DNA of 64,000 nucleotides. It comes from Planctomycetaceae bacterium (GTDB taxonomy: Bacteria; Planctomycetota; Planctomycetia; Pirellulales; Pirellulaceae). The notes beneath the pieces are model-generated. The model was not told the origin of the DNA and made no database searches. It worked only from the letters and a program-made list of their open reading frames with translations. The first letter of the stretch is position 1. Each line of letters starts with the position of its first letter. Below are positions 19,321 through 28,717 of this stretch, one piece after another. A program made the translations under genes and the position numbers. Where the stretch lies: assembly GCA_020638995.1 (NCBI GenBank), contig JACKHM010000002.1:1550001-1614000 (forward strand). The letters run 5' to 3'.

Positions 19321-19640
19321 CCCTGCAGGTGCAGGTTGCAAAGTGATACCTCTGTGAGGAAGGGACTCCTTACCAAACCATCGCAAGATTACGCAACAGC
19401 CCCAGCATGGAATATCCAAAAGCCCTAACTACCGTCGGGCGGCTCTAAGTTGCTATCACGCCAATTGGATACAATAGAGTGCTGTATGTCCCAAGAATTG
19501 CGAGAGTTCAACAGGAAAGTCGACGCCCGGTAACGAATTTCGTCTGATTAATCACTCTCGCACGTGGCGAGACAGTTACTCCGAACCACTGCACGATCAT
19601 AAGCAATCAGCAAGGTACTTGCCCCACATTACGATTCCAT

Positions 19641-21938
19641 TTATCGAGTGGAGTTCAGAGTCGATAACAGACCACCACAGTCGCCCAGCCTTCCCGGGCG
19701 TAATGTAAACTCGCTGTGGTCGCGGAAGACTTCCAGAACTGGCCGCACAGTTTGTTCGGGCAATGCTCGATAGAGCCGACAGAGTTGGTCGTACGTCGTC
19801 TGCGCCATCCCATCGTTGCCGGTTGAAAGTTGTTCCAACGCCTCCCGATAGAAGCCTGCTGCGTCATGGCCTCGCCCGCGCAGAAGCGCCATGTCACCCT
19901 CCGTTGCGAGCACCCAATAGGCATCGTCGCCACTCAGCCGCGAAATATCAATCGTCTTGCAAGTTAGTGCCACTTGTTCGGCAACATCCCGGGCTCCTTG
20001 TTCGTCCCCACACAACAGACCCGTGACGGCAGCATTACCACCGGGGTAGTAGTTCAAAGTGAGGTCGTAGGCTTTGCGATACAACCGATGAGCGCTCCGG
20101 TAAAACTGCGTAGGTGGCTGGCCTTGAAGCGCCGCGAAGTCCACATCCAACTTCTCCCACGCCGCATCAGCCTTGTCCTTAAAGATCCTTCCAAGACGAG
20201 CGAGCACTTCCGTTTCCAAAAATGCCTCGCAAAGCGAAACGATTGCCGTCGTGTCATGTTGATCGGAATGCGACCACGGGCCTGGTGCTTCGGCGATCGC
20301 CAGAAGCCGTTGCATAGATTCGTTAGTGCTCCCAAGTTTTGCTTGGATCAAGGCATGTTCGCGAATGAAAGGCACGGCGTAGTCGAACCGCTCGCCGTAC
20401 TGACTTAACTCGCGTTCGGCGATTTCGATCTGATCGTTGGCTTTCCATCGGCGGTAGGCTCGGCGCAGGGGAGCATGATAGGTCAACGGCGTTAAGCACG
20501 CGGCACTCTCGGCTGCGGATTCCTCTTGCATGCCGGGTAACAACCTGGCGGCTGCCATTCCTGCTGACACGAGCGTGAACAAGCGTTGCCATGGCGGATA
20601 AGCGGTATCGCTAAACTTGACCGTATTCAATCCGTAGATGGCGATCGCTGCCTCCAACTCCTGACTCCAGCAGTTGTCGCGGGCATGGTGTTGACCGAGT
20701 TGTTCACCGGCCATGTAGCGAATGGTTTGCAATAGAATCAGGGCTCGGTCAACCGCTGGCGTAGCCGAATCGATCTGGAACTGCGGTCGCCTCGGCAGCA
20801 GCCCGGTCTCGCGACTACGCTCGTACAATAGCTTCTCAAAGCCGTAGGCAAAGGCGATCTGTTGGGTCCGCGAAACAGTGGGATCCGAGTTGGCATCACG
20901 ACCGCGGTCCCAGCGGTCAACAAGCGATCGCAGACGAACGCTCGGCAGGTGCGACAACACTTGCCCGCGCGATGCGGCATCTTGAAACAGCTTGATCAGC
21001 AGTCGGACCTTGAGTTCCGTTTCCAACTTGACAAAGTCCCAAGCGATCACGTTGTCGACAGCCATGTCCCCATAATCGATCAACAACGGATACTCCACTT
21101 CGTCTCCGGCGACTCCCACGATAATGTTATCAGCATGCAAATCGCCGTGCGTGCGACCTGTCAACGTCGCCGGAAGCTGATTCCGTTCCAGCATCGCGAG
21201 TACAAAATCATACGGGTCCACATACTCGGGAACGTCACCACCGGCGGGAGAAAGACCGCCACATAGAAGCCAATCGACATCGCGCCGCATTTGCCACATA
21301 GCGGGCGATCGCCACCTATGGACGGTATCGTCGCGGTCCAATCGCAGCTTTGCACGGAAAAAGTTGATCGCGGCCAGAGGCTCGTCACTGACGGGTTCAT
21401 AGAGCACTCGTCCGAGTTCAGCGAAGACTTGGCGAATCGTCCGTTCGACGGATCCAAAGTCCATGCCATGCGGATGGAACACGGCTTGCTCGAAGGCCCA
21501 AGCCAGAGTGGCGACATCATAGTGTCCTGGTGTGAGCAGCCCACTCCATTGAGCTGCATCGCGATAAACGATGGCAGTTCGACTGCTATCGTGCGGCAGC
21601 TCGACTAACTCGACAGGCACGAACATCCGTCGCGCCACAAAGCGGCCCTCGGTACAACGCTGCCACCCGCGGACGTCTGCCTCGACTTCGTCACGACTCC
21701 CCAGCTTGACAACGTGAGATTCGAAGACCGCCGCCCTGGACGAGCCCGAAGGTTTCGTGATCTCGACGGCCAGGATCAGTTTATGTCTTTGGTCCGCATG
21801 GAAGCCCTGTAGGACATCATAGACACTGACCGCGTCCGCGTCGGAAAAGACAACCGCAAGTTCTTTTTGCACCTGCTGCTCGGGAATGCTTTGCAGCTTG
21901 CGTTTGGCCGGGGGCATGAGCGTGACAAGAGCTGGCAT
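19641..21938 (-). CDS. APH-like kinase domain fused to a helical C-terminus
   Basis: 765 aa. Residues about 60-340 resemble an aminoglycoside-phosphotransferase/choline-kinase-like fold, with the catalytic loop THGDLHADNIIVG and the metal-binding LLIDYGDMAVDN that follows it. So the HGDxxxxN and D-x-G residues are present and the domain may be active. Residues about 400-765 are helical with TPR-like units (FYRSAHRLYRKAYDLTLNYY). Such kinase-plus-helical-repeat proteins occur as partner modules in bacterial NTP-dependent conflict systems. The start ATG lies only 3 bases after the RyR gene stop, so the two are translationally coupled. It is the last gene of the minus-strand STAND/pgk/RyR series. 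Target of phosphorylation unknown. Confidence 0.7.
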   Translation of the reverse strand: MPALVTLMPPAKRKLQSIPEQQVQKELAVVFSDADAVSVYDVLQGFHADQRHKLILAVEITKPSGSSRAAVFESHVVKLGSRDEVEADVRGWQRCTEGRFVARRMFVPVELVELPHDSSRTAIVYRDAAQWSGLLTPGHYDVATLAWAFEQAVFHPHGMDFGSVERTIRQVFAELGRVLYEPVSDEPLAAINFFRAKLRLDRDDTVHRWRSPAMWQMRRDVDWLLCGGLSPAGGDVPEYVDPYDFVLAMLERNQLPATLTGRTHGDLHADNIIVGVAGDEVEYPLLIDYGDMAVDNVIAWDFVKLETELKVRLLIKLFQDAASRGQVLSHLPSVRLRSLVDRWDRGRDANSDPTVSRTQQIAFAYGFEKLLYERSRETGLLPRRPQFQIDSATPAVDRALILLQTIRYMAGEQLGQHHARDNCWSQELEAAIAIYGLNTVKFSDTAYPPWQRLFTLVSAGMAAARLLPGMQEESAAESAACLTPLTYHAPLRRAYRRWKANDQIEIAERELSQYGERFDYAVPFIREHALIQAKLGSTNESMQRLLAIAEAPGPWSHSDQHDTTAIVSLCEAFLETEVLARLGRIFKDKADAAWEKLDVDFAALQGQPPTQFYRSAHRLYRKAYDLTLNYYPGGNAAVTGLLCGDEQGARDVAEQVALTCKTIDISRLSGDDAYWVLATEGDMALLRGRGHDAAGFYREALEQLSTGNDGMAQTTYDQLCRLYRALPEQTVRPVLEVFRDHSEFTLRPGRLGDCGGLLSTLNSTR

Positions 21939-21941
21939 GAG

Positions 21942-22232
21942 CTACGCCTCGACTTTCTCGATTCGATATCCCAACGCAATGATCGCCTTTAGACTTTCCA
22001 ATGCCGCATTGCGGTCGTATTGCTTTTCGCTGTCGGGCAAGTCGGCGTAGGGGATCAAACACGGATGTTGCTTCGCAGTGTCGTCGCGTTTGGGGCCATA
22101 GGTCCAACCATCCTTCAAACGCTGCGCCGCCCAGATGTCATGAGCATTCTCGGCCAAGTGTTCGGTCAGCTCCAGGATCTCGCCCGATAGCTGAACTTCT
22201 TCGGTATTGATCGGCTTGGGATGATAGTTCAA
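21942..22232 (-). CDS. Stand-alone RyR-domain protein
   Basis: A 96-aa protein that is essentially one RyR domain, the fold first seen as repeats in ryanodine receptors and frequent in bacterial conflict loci, where it is predicted to bind a nucleotide-type ligand. The visible pattern is the family's: LAENAHDIWAAQRLKDGW, YGPKRDDTAKQHPCLIPY, then EKQYDRNAALE and a final ALGYRIEK. No other domain or membrane segment is present. It is coupled to the following kinase-like gene (3-base gap) and lies 162 bases after pgk. The same domain occurs in two larger proteins further right in this window (39526-41262 and 41680-44472), which supports one signalling theme for the island. Confidence 0.9.
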   Translation of the reverse strand: MNYHPKPINTEEVQLSGEILELTEHLAENAHDIWAAQRLKDGWTYGPKRDDTAKQHPCLIPYADLPDSEKQYDRNAALESLKAIIALGYRIEKVEA

Positions 22233-22394
22233 CGAATTTTCCTTCCTGATGGCTATTGTTCACGGATTCGGGCTGCTTCACATCGGTAGGTGCAATCGGC
22301 GAAATGCGTGTGGCTCACATCAGTTTAATAAAACCGACAGAACTTCCGGTGGCATCTGCCTGAAGTTCCTTGAGTCCATCCATTTTCGCAAGCG

Positions 22395-23675
22395 CTACGA
22401 TCCCAGTAAGGCCACACTCTCAAATTCGTCTCCGGCCAGCAGTCGCAGCGACGCACCACCGCCGGTCGAAACGAACGAGAATTCCGAGTCCAGTCCGAAC
22501 TGTCGCACCGCAGTGGCACTCTCGCCGCCGCCAACGATCGTCAACGCCTCCGTCTCCGCATTCCGAGCGATCGCTCCCACTTCTGCGATGCTTTCGGCAA
22601 TGGAACGCGTGCCGTATTCCAGTTGCCGACGCAAGTCGAACAAGCCCATGGGTCCGTTCCAAAACACCGTGCCGGCTTGGCGGATGATCGCTGCGTATTT
22701 CCTAGCGGTCTCCGGGCCGATGTCGATGCCGCACAGTCCATCGCGGATGCTGCCAACTTGTAACACTCGCCGCTGATCTTGCTGCAGATCCGTGACAGCC
22801 CAATGGTCGACCGGCAGATGCAGACGCTTCCCCGTCGCATCGACGTGGTCGAGGATCTGTTTGGCCAGCGGCACGTCGTCGGCATCTAGCTTACTGGCAC
22901 CGATCGACGACTCCCGTTCCTTCAGAAACGGATAAGCAAGTGCGCCGCCGATCAACAAGTCATCACACTTGTCCAACAGCCTGCGAATCGTCTTCGACTT
23001 GTCGCCGACTTTGGCTCCGCCCATGACCACGACGAATGGTCGTGGCGGAGATTCCAACAGTCGGCCGAGTTCCCGCAGTTCATCCACCAGCAACATCCCT
23101 GCGACTCTTGGTTTATCTTGTCGCGCGAGCACTTGTTGCAGTGCAACGAGCGAAGCGTCGTTGTTCTGCGCCGCTCCGAAAGCATCGTGACAATATGCGT
23201 CGATGACGTCCGCGAACGACTCGGCAAACGCAGTGCTATTCTGTTTCTCGCCGGGATGAAACCGCAAGTTCTCCCACAGCACCACTTCGCCCGGTCGCAT
23301 TTGTGCGACCACGTCGCGCAACGCGCCCACAGCAGCTTGTGACCAGTCATCCGGATTGCCCGGCAACTGGCTACCGTTTTCCGGCACGAGGCGCACCGAC
23401 TTTCCCAACAACCTGCTCAGATGCTCCGCCACCGGCTTCATGCTGAGTTCTGCCGACCAGCCCGGCTCGGGCCGGCCGAGATGACTCGCCATGATCAACT
23501 TTGCTCCCCGCTCCAGAGCGAACTGAATCGAGGGTAATGACCGCTCAATCCGCAGGTCGTCGACAATCCGCTCCTGATCCAGCGGGACATTGAGGTCCGC
23601 ACGCAGGAACACACGAGCGTCGTTTGGAAGCGCCGCATCGACGAGTAGTTGGGGGAGAATGTCAAATGAATTCAT
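22395..23675 (-). CDS. pgk: Phosphoglycerate kinase
   Basis: Catalyses 1,3-bisphosphoglycerate + ADP to 3-phosphoglycerate + ATP. 426 aa, close to the usual 390-420. Substrate-binding block VFLRADLNVPLD at residues 21-32 and SHLGRP near 64; WNGPMGLFD and the phosphate loop GGGESAT near the C-terminus are all present, so the enzyme looks active. The context is odd. The ATG overlaps the stop of the 1681-aa STAND-WD40 gene by four bases, and an RyR gene follows. The housekeeping pgk normally sits with gap or tpi, so this is probably an accessory paralogue recruited into the conflict operon. Whether it works in glycolysis or in a signalling role is open. Confidence 0.93.
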   Translation of the reverse strand: MNSFDILPQLLVDAALPNDARVFLRADLNVPLDQERIVDDLRIERSLPSIQFALERGAKLIMASHLGRPEPGWSAELSMKPVAEHLSRLLGKSVRLVPENGSQLPGNPDDWSQAAVGALRDVVAQMRPGEVVLWENLRFHPGEKQNSTAFAESFADVIDAYCHDAFGAAQNNDASLVALQQVLARQDKPRVAGMLLVDELRELGRLLESPPRPFVVVMGGAKVGDKSKTIRRLLDKCDDLLIGGALAYPFLKERESSIGASKLDADDVPLAKQILDHVDATGKRLHLPVDHWAVTDLQQDQRRVLQVGSIRDGLCGIDIGPETARKYAAIIRQAGTVFWNGPMGLFDLRRQLEYGTRSIAESIAEVGAIARNAETEALTIVGGGESATAVRQFGLDSEFSFVSTGGGASLRLLAGDEFESVALLGS

Positions 23676-26600
23676 TGTTCGAAGAGTTCCTTTCGAGATT
23701 TGATCGCTTCATCCTTAGTGCGAAGCAATTCTTCCGCTTCGGCGAGCGAGATGCGTTGGCGACCGTGGTAGAGCTTAAGGAAACAGACCTGTCCATTGTC
23801 TTGACCAACCACAAGTGTGCCATCAGGTAATAGGGAGTGACACTTGCTATTGGAGTCAGCTTGCCACGAAGCCGACGGTAAGGTTCGAAAAAGATGGCGA
23901 AGCATAGCGGTGCGTTCGACTGCGTCGCCAACGAGATTGTTCGCGACTCTGTTAGGTTTTTCGTTAACAGCGATGGCACGTCGCCAATCTGGGCGCTGAT
24001 CAGAAACTCGCACTTCGGCAACGACTTCCAGGCAGGCGCCAGATACGGTGTCCCACACCCGCACGGTCCTATTCCGCGACCAGGAGAGTATTCGACTGTT
24101 GGGCAACGACAGCGCACCAACGATCTGCTCCTTGTGGCCCTTCAAAATGGCTTGAACAATACCAGTCGTGCCGTCCCAGACAATCATGGTCTTTGACGCC
24201 CATGATAAAATCTTGCCATCTGGCAGCGACAGTGCGCCGTCGACGTCATCCGTGTGCCCCACGAGAATTACACCGTCGGCCCCCGTCGCGCTGTTCCAAA
24301 TCCGCAGGTGCTTGTCGTAACTGGCCCAAGAAAGTATCCGTTCAGTAGGTAGCAACAGAGCGTGCCTTACAGTCCCCTTGTGGCCCTTTAGGACCGCGCA
24401 GCAGTCTCCGGTCACCAGATCCCAGATCCGCAGTGTATCGTCTGTCGACCAAGAGAGAATCCGCCTCGCTGGCAGAATGTGCGCACCGACGACCCAACCT
24501 CTGTGGCCGACCAGAATGGTGTGGCAGTCTTTAGACCCGGTGTCCCACACGCGTAGAGTCGTGTCCCGTGACCAAGAGAGTATCTGGCTGTCACTAAGCT
24601 TCAGCGCACCACAGACACCGTCCGTATGTCCTCTCAGGATAGCGCTGCACATCCCGGTTGCCACATCCCAGAGTTGCGGGGATTTGTCTTCCGACCAAGT
24701 GAGGGTGCAACTAGGCGTTAGCGACAACGCACCAGTCACGCTGTCGGCATGTCCTTGCAAAACGACGCGGTCGCACGCGATGCTGGTTTTCCAAATACGA
24801 AGTGTTTTGTCTCGCGACCAAGAGAGAATTCGACCGTCACGCATTGCCAACGTACCCTCAACGCAATCCGTGTGTCCGTTCAACACTGCGCGACAATCAC
24901 CCGTGCTTGCGTCAAATTCCCAAAGAGACTTCTCGTGCCGGCCCCATGTGAGAATCCGGCCTATCGGCAATGTCAGAACTCCACTAATTGCATTCGCCTG
25001 CCCGTCTAGCACAGCGAGGCAGTTCCAGGTTGTCACGTCCCAGATACGCAGCGTTTTGTCATATACCCAGGAGTGTCCCTTCCAGAAGCCTCCTGCCCAA
25101 GAGAGAAACCTGTGTTCTGAGAGGAATTGCACGCCACTGACACCTCCCGTATGTCCGTTCAGGACGGCGCAGCACTCACCACACGTTGTATCCCACACTC
25201 GAAGTGTTTTGTCAGTTGACCAAGAGAGGACACGACCGTCCGGGAGCGAAACTGCTCCAGAGACACTACCAGTGTGTCCGTACATTACGGTTTGGCAGCC
25301 CCCACTCGTCGCGTCCCATATCCGAAGTGTTTTGTCTGTCGACCAAGAGAGGACACGGCCGTCCGGAAGCAGAATTGCGCCAAGCACCCATGCTGTGTGT
25401 CCCTTCATTACCGTGCGGCACTTTCCGGATTCAGCGTCCCAGATCCGCAGAGTCATATCCCTTCCTGACCATGAGAGAATCTGGCCATCGGGAAGCGAAA
25501 TTGCATCATCGATCTCATTCGCGCGACTATCCAAGAAAACGCAGAATTTCCCGCCCACAGTGTCCAAAATGCGCGGGTACTTATCCAAATACCAGAGGAG
25601 AACTCGTTCGTCCGGAAGCGACAACGCGCCTTGAACCGTGTGACCTCTAATGACCGTTTGGCAGACTCCAGTCGAGCAATCCCAAATTCGTAACGTGTTG
25701 TCTGCAGCCCAGGAAAGTAGCCTATCATTCAACAAAGGCAACGCGCCGTTGACCAGATCCGTGTGCCCCTCCAATGCGGCGCGGCAACCACCAGTTGTGT
25801 CATCCCAAATCCGAAAAGTGTAGTCGTTCAACTCTGATCCGAAGATCGAATGAACAGTGCTGTCACCCGGCCAGGAAAGTATCCCGCCATTCGGCAGCAG
25901 AATGGCACCGCCAACTCCACAAGTGTGTCCCTCAAGGACATATTCGCACGGAGTGCGGGAGGCATGCGGCGGGCGGTTGACCCGTTGCAGTCGTAGCCAG
26001 TCGCAGCGATCCTCAGCGAGCCAAGCTTCCGCTGCCTGCGTCTGCGGAGTGTCGTCCGCATGTTCCAGTGCGAGCTGCAGCAGGATTTTGTGCGTCGTTT
26101 GGTCTTCGATCCCACGGCGTAAAAGGTGGGCTTTCTCGCGAAAGAAGTCCTGCCAGATTTCCAATTGCGAACGGAGCTCCAATGGTCCTTCCTTGGCGAG
26201 ACGTGTGTAGTCGTTAGGTATCGACTCCAGCAGGCCAACCTCCGCTTTCCGCATCGGAAACGCGAAGTCGGTCAGTCGATCATAAAGCTGCTCGTAGTCT
26301 GGAAGCGCGAGCAGCAGGTTCGGGAGTTCCATGAGAGCGTGGGCGTCGGGTTGATCCCAGCGGCCATCGAAGTAGTCAGCCAGCCGGCGCAGTCGATCAT
26401 CACGAGTCGTCTCGGCAGTCAAAAACATCGTACGTGCCGCCTGCTCAACCTGCCTGTGATAGAAGTACAGGGCCGTCGTTCCTGGAGCGGACCGTTCTGA
26501 CAGGTAGACTTGCAGATCGGAACGGAGCCGAGCCCAGGGAGCGATCGGGAAACGCGGATTACTTGACGGCAAATCGTGGCCGAAGGACTTCCGGTCGGCA

Positions 26601-28717
26601 TCAAGCTGAGCCCGAATCTCCGGATCTCGATACAGGACTTCCAACAATTCTCCTTCGCTGAGGCCGTAGCTCGCAGTGACCACATATCCAAGGGCGATCC
26701 GGGGAAGCGAGCCATGCCGGCTCGGTTCGCTGAGTCTGGAGAGCGACTGCTGTATGAGTTCAGCGAGAGATGTTGGGAGAACCGACGGTGGATCGAACTC
26801 CCGCCAGGCTCGAATCAGTTCGTGGAGCACCTTGAGATAAAGCGGCTGGCGACATTCTGATGAACGATGAATCGCTGCATCCACCAGATTCCACTGTTCC
26901 TCGGTCAGATCGCGTTGCTGGTTCGCGAGCCAGCGGCGAATGAGCTGTTGAGCGACCGGTTCATCCAGCGCACTTAATTCATTGTCCGCCAGCAATCCTC
27001 GAGACTGCAGTCTGCGAAAAGGCTTACAAGCTTCTGACTCCAGAGGGAACTCGGAAGAGGGTGAGAGACACGAAACGACGAGCCGCGCGTGCGTTGGCGA
27101 ATCGTCGACCTGTCGAAATATTTCTGAGCGGAGCCAATGGACTGCACGCCCCTGGTCCGTGGATGCAAGTTGGTCAAGAGCGTCCAGAAAGACAAAGATC
27201 GGCTGAGCTTCCGTCGCACGCTGTAATTGCGAATAGAATTCTTCGGACAACTTGTGAACTGTGTCGGGAAGCGGTGCCGGGATCTGTGTTTCGCGCCCCT
27301 CGGGATCTGTCTCGGTTGTCGTCAACGGGAAATGGACCCGTAACTCACGACAGAGACTGGTGAACAGACCGCGAATTGTCGAAGACTCCGGATGCACTCC
27401 AATGAATCGAGTCAGAATGATCGGTGACACCGCCGGGTGGGTGTCGGAGACGAACGGTTGTTGAGCAACATATGCCAAAAGTGCAGTCTTGCCGCTTCCC
27501 GAAGGGCCGTGGACGATGAGCGGACGGTTGGTTGTCGATTGCAGGTACTCACGAATTGTCCGGACCTGCTCATCGCGTCCGACGAACAAGTCGACCGGCC
27601 CTCGTTCCTGGGCGAATCGTGAGTGATCACGCTGCTCCAGTTCGAGTTCCTTCTGAGATCCACGTACGGACGCAACGGTGGCATCTGTCGCCGACAAATC
27701 GACGCCCCAATAGTCGTTGATCTGACGCAGTATCATTGTCTGTAGCCGCGCGAGGATTGCGTCGCACATCGGCACGAGGTGGTCGGTCGTGACCTCGCCC
27801 GTGAAGGCACCGCCGGGACCGACCTCCCAGCGACACTCGGCGGGAACGAGTGATTCCGGCAAGAGCTTCTGCTTCACCGCGGCTTTCAATTGGGTGAGTG
27901 CTATCACCGCGTCATCGTCAGCAGATTGATCGGACCTTAGATCGACAAACCGGTGTAGCTCTGACGTTGCCGGATCGCCTTGCGTCCGATCAATCTCGCG
28001 GAACGCTGCGACGACGTGGTCCCGAGCGTTCTTAACTTGCAACGCTCCATGCCAGATTTCCTGTTCGGTCGCGGATGCTTGGAACCGCACAACGGTGGGA
28101 ACATCGTTGACGCCCTGATCAAAACGCCCGCTCAATTGTGAACACGGATACGCTCGATTGACGATGGCCCACAACAAATCCTGGACGGTCTGCCAAGCAC
28201 GTGTATCATGCAGTCTGCCGTCGGCATCAGCCGTCCGCGTATAGTCTTGGCCATCTGGGCTGTCAGTTCGGGCGCGCAACACATACTGCGTAGGCTTGGC
28301 ATTTGTGTCGCGGCGATACCAGTCGCTCAATACATCTTGTTCGGACTGTGAGTGAGAATGCTTACAGAGATGGGAGTACTCTGCCTCCGAGATTACTTCC
28401 GGCAACGGTCGCCAGCCGTACTTGCTTCCCAACAGGATCAGGAAGTTAGGCTCGGGTGAGGTCTCCTGGGCGCGACGCAGCTCTTCCATGCAAATTTGCA
28501 TCGTCCGATGGTCCAATCCAGCTTCGCTGGGAACTCCCCATCGCAGATCGATCGCCTGGAAGGTGAACCCACGCTGGCGACAGTAATGTTCCAACTTCGG
28601 CCAGACGTTCTCTGCCAGCGCATTCCGCTCGGCGACAAGATCGCTGAACGTCGAACTGACAAAGACCCTGATGACGGGTAGCTCACGAACTACTGAATTC
28701 GACAGCGTGCTGTTCAT
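23672..28717 (-). CDS. DUF4062-STAND ATPase with 15 WD40 repeats (NLR-like)
   Basis: 1681 aa. The N-terminal DUF4062 domain (VFVSSTFSDLVAERNAL, then IDLRWGVPSE) is a common effector or adaptor module in bacterial STAND proteins. The ATPase core has Walker A GPSGSGKT at about 402-409 and Walker B FLDALDQL at about 508. From about 926 to 1550 there are 15 recognisable WD40 blades of an unusual type (GALSLPDGRILSWS, then a hydrophilic turn and LRIWD). These make about two propellers and are the presumed sensor. The architecture resembles TEP1 and nephrocystin-3-like NTPases and bacterial NLR-like defence proteins. The gene starts at ATG 28717, overlapping the stop of a DUF4062 pseudogene by four bases, and its 3' end overlaps pgk. 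Trigger and output are unknown. Confidence 0.9.
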   Translation of the reverse strand: MNSTLSNSVVRELPVIRVFVSSTFSDLVAERNALAENVWPKLEHYCRQRGFTFQAIDLRWGVPSEAGLDHRTMQICMEELRRAQETSPEPNFLILLGSKYGWRPLPEVISEAEYSHLCKHSHSQSEQDVLSDWYRRDTNAKPTQYVLRARTDSPDGQDYTRTADADGRLHDTRAWQTVQDLLWAIVNRAYPCSQLSGRFDQGVNDVPTVVRFQASATEQEIWHGALQVKNARDHVVAAFREIDRTQGDPATSELHRFVDLRSDQSADDDAVIALTQLKAAVKQKLLPESLVPAECRWEVGPGGAFTGEVTTDHLVPMCDAILARLQTMILRQINDYWGVDLSATDATVASVRGSQKELELEQRDHSRFAQERGPVDLFVGRDEQVRTIREYLQSTTNRPLIVHGPSGSGKTALLAYVAQQPFVSDTHPAVSPIILTRFIGVHPESSTIRGLFTSLCRELRVHFPLTTTETDPEGRETQIPAPLPDTVHKLSEEFYSQLQRATEAQPIFVFLDALDQLASTDQGRAVHWLRSEIFRQVDDSPTHARLVVSCLSPSSEFPLESEACKPFRRLQSRGLLADNELSALDEPVAQQLIRRWLANQQRDLTEEQWNLVDAAIHRSSECRQPLYLKVLHELIRAWREFDPPSVLPTSLAELIQQSLSRLSEPSRHGSLPRIALGYVVTASYGLSEGELLEVLYRDPEIRAQLDADRKSFGHDLPSSNPRFPIAPWARLRSDLQVYLSERSAPGTTALYFYHRQVEQAARTMFLTAETTRDDRLRRLADYFDGRWDQPDAHALMELPNLLLALPDYEQLYDRLTDFAFPMRKAEVGLLESIPNDYTRLAKEGPLELRSQLEIWQDFFREKAHLLRRGIEDQTTHKILLQLALEHADDTPQTQAAEAWLAEDRCDWLRLQRVNRPPHASRTPCEYVLEGHTCGVGGAILLPNGGILSWPGDSTVHSIFGSELNDYTFRIWDDTTGGCRAALEGHTDLVNGALPLLNDRLLSWAADNTLRIWDCSTGVCQTVIRGHTVQGALSLPDERVLLWYLDKYPRILDTVGGKFCVFLDSRANEIDDAISLPDGQILSWSGRDMTLRIWDAESGKCRTVMKGHTAWVLGAILLPDGRVLSWSTDKTLRIWDATSGGCQTVMYGHTGSVSGAVSLPDGRVLSWSTDKTLRVWDTTCGECCAVLNGHTGGVSGVQFLSEHRFLSWAGGFWKGHSWVYDKTLRIWDVTTWNCLAVLDGQANAISGVLTLPIGRILTWGRHEKSLWEFDASTGDCRAVLNGHTDCVEGTLAMRDGRILSWSRDKTLRIWKTSIACDRVVLQGHADSVTGALSLTPSCTLTWSEDKSPQLWDVATGMCSAILRGHTDGVCGALKLSDSQILSWSRDTTLRVWDTGSKDCHTILVGHRGWVVGAHILPARRILSWSTDDTLRIWDLVTGDCCAVLKGHKGTVRHALLLPTERILSWASYDKHLRIWNSATGADGVILVGHTDDVDGALSLPDGKILSWASKTMIVWDGTTGIVQAILKGHKEQIVGALSLPNSRILSWSRNRTVRVWDTVSGACLEVVAEVRVSDQRPDWRRAIAVNEKPNRVANNLVGDAVERTAMLRHLFRTLPSASWQADSNSKCHSLLPDGTLVVGQDNGQVCFLKLYHGRQRISLAEAEELLRTKDEAIKSRKELFEQ

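Noticed and set aside
24378..25634. 418-codon plus-strand frame with repeated RSVLSVDQERTRPSG-like units
   Set aside because: It is the antisense of the WD40 repeats; the repetition comes from the blades on the minus strand.
23900..25950. Regularly spaced similar sequences that could suggest a CRISPR or satellite array
   Set aside because: Period of about 120 bases and no constant repeat; it is the coding sequence of WD40 blades.
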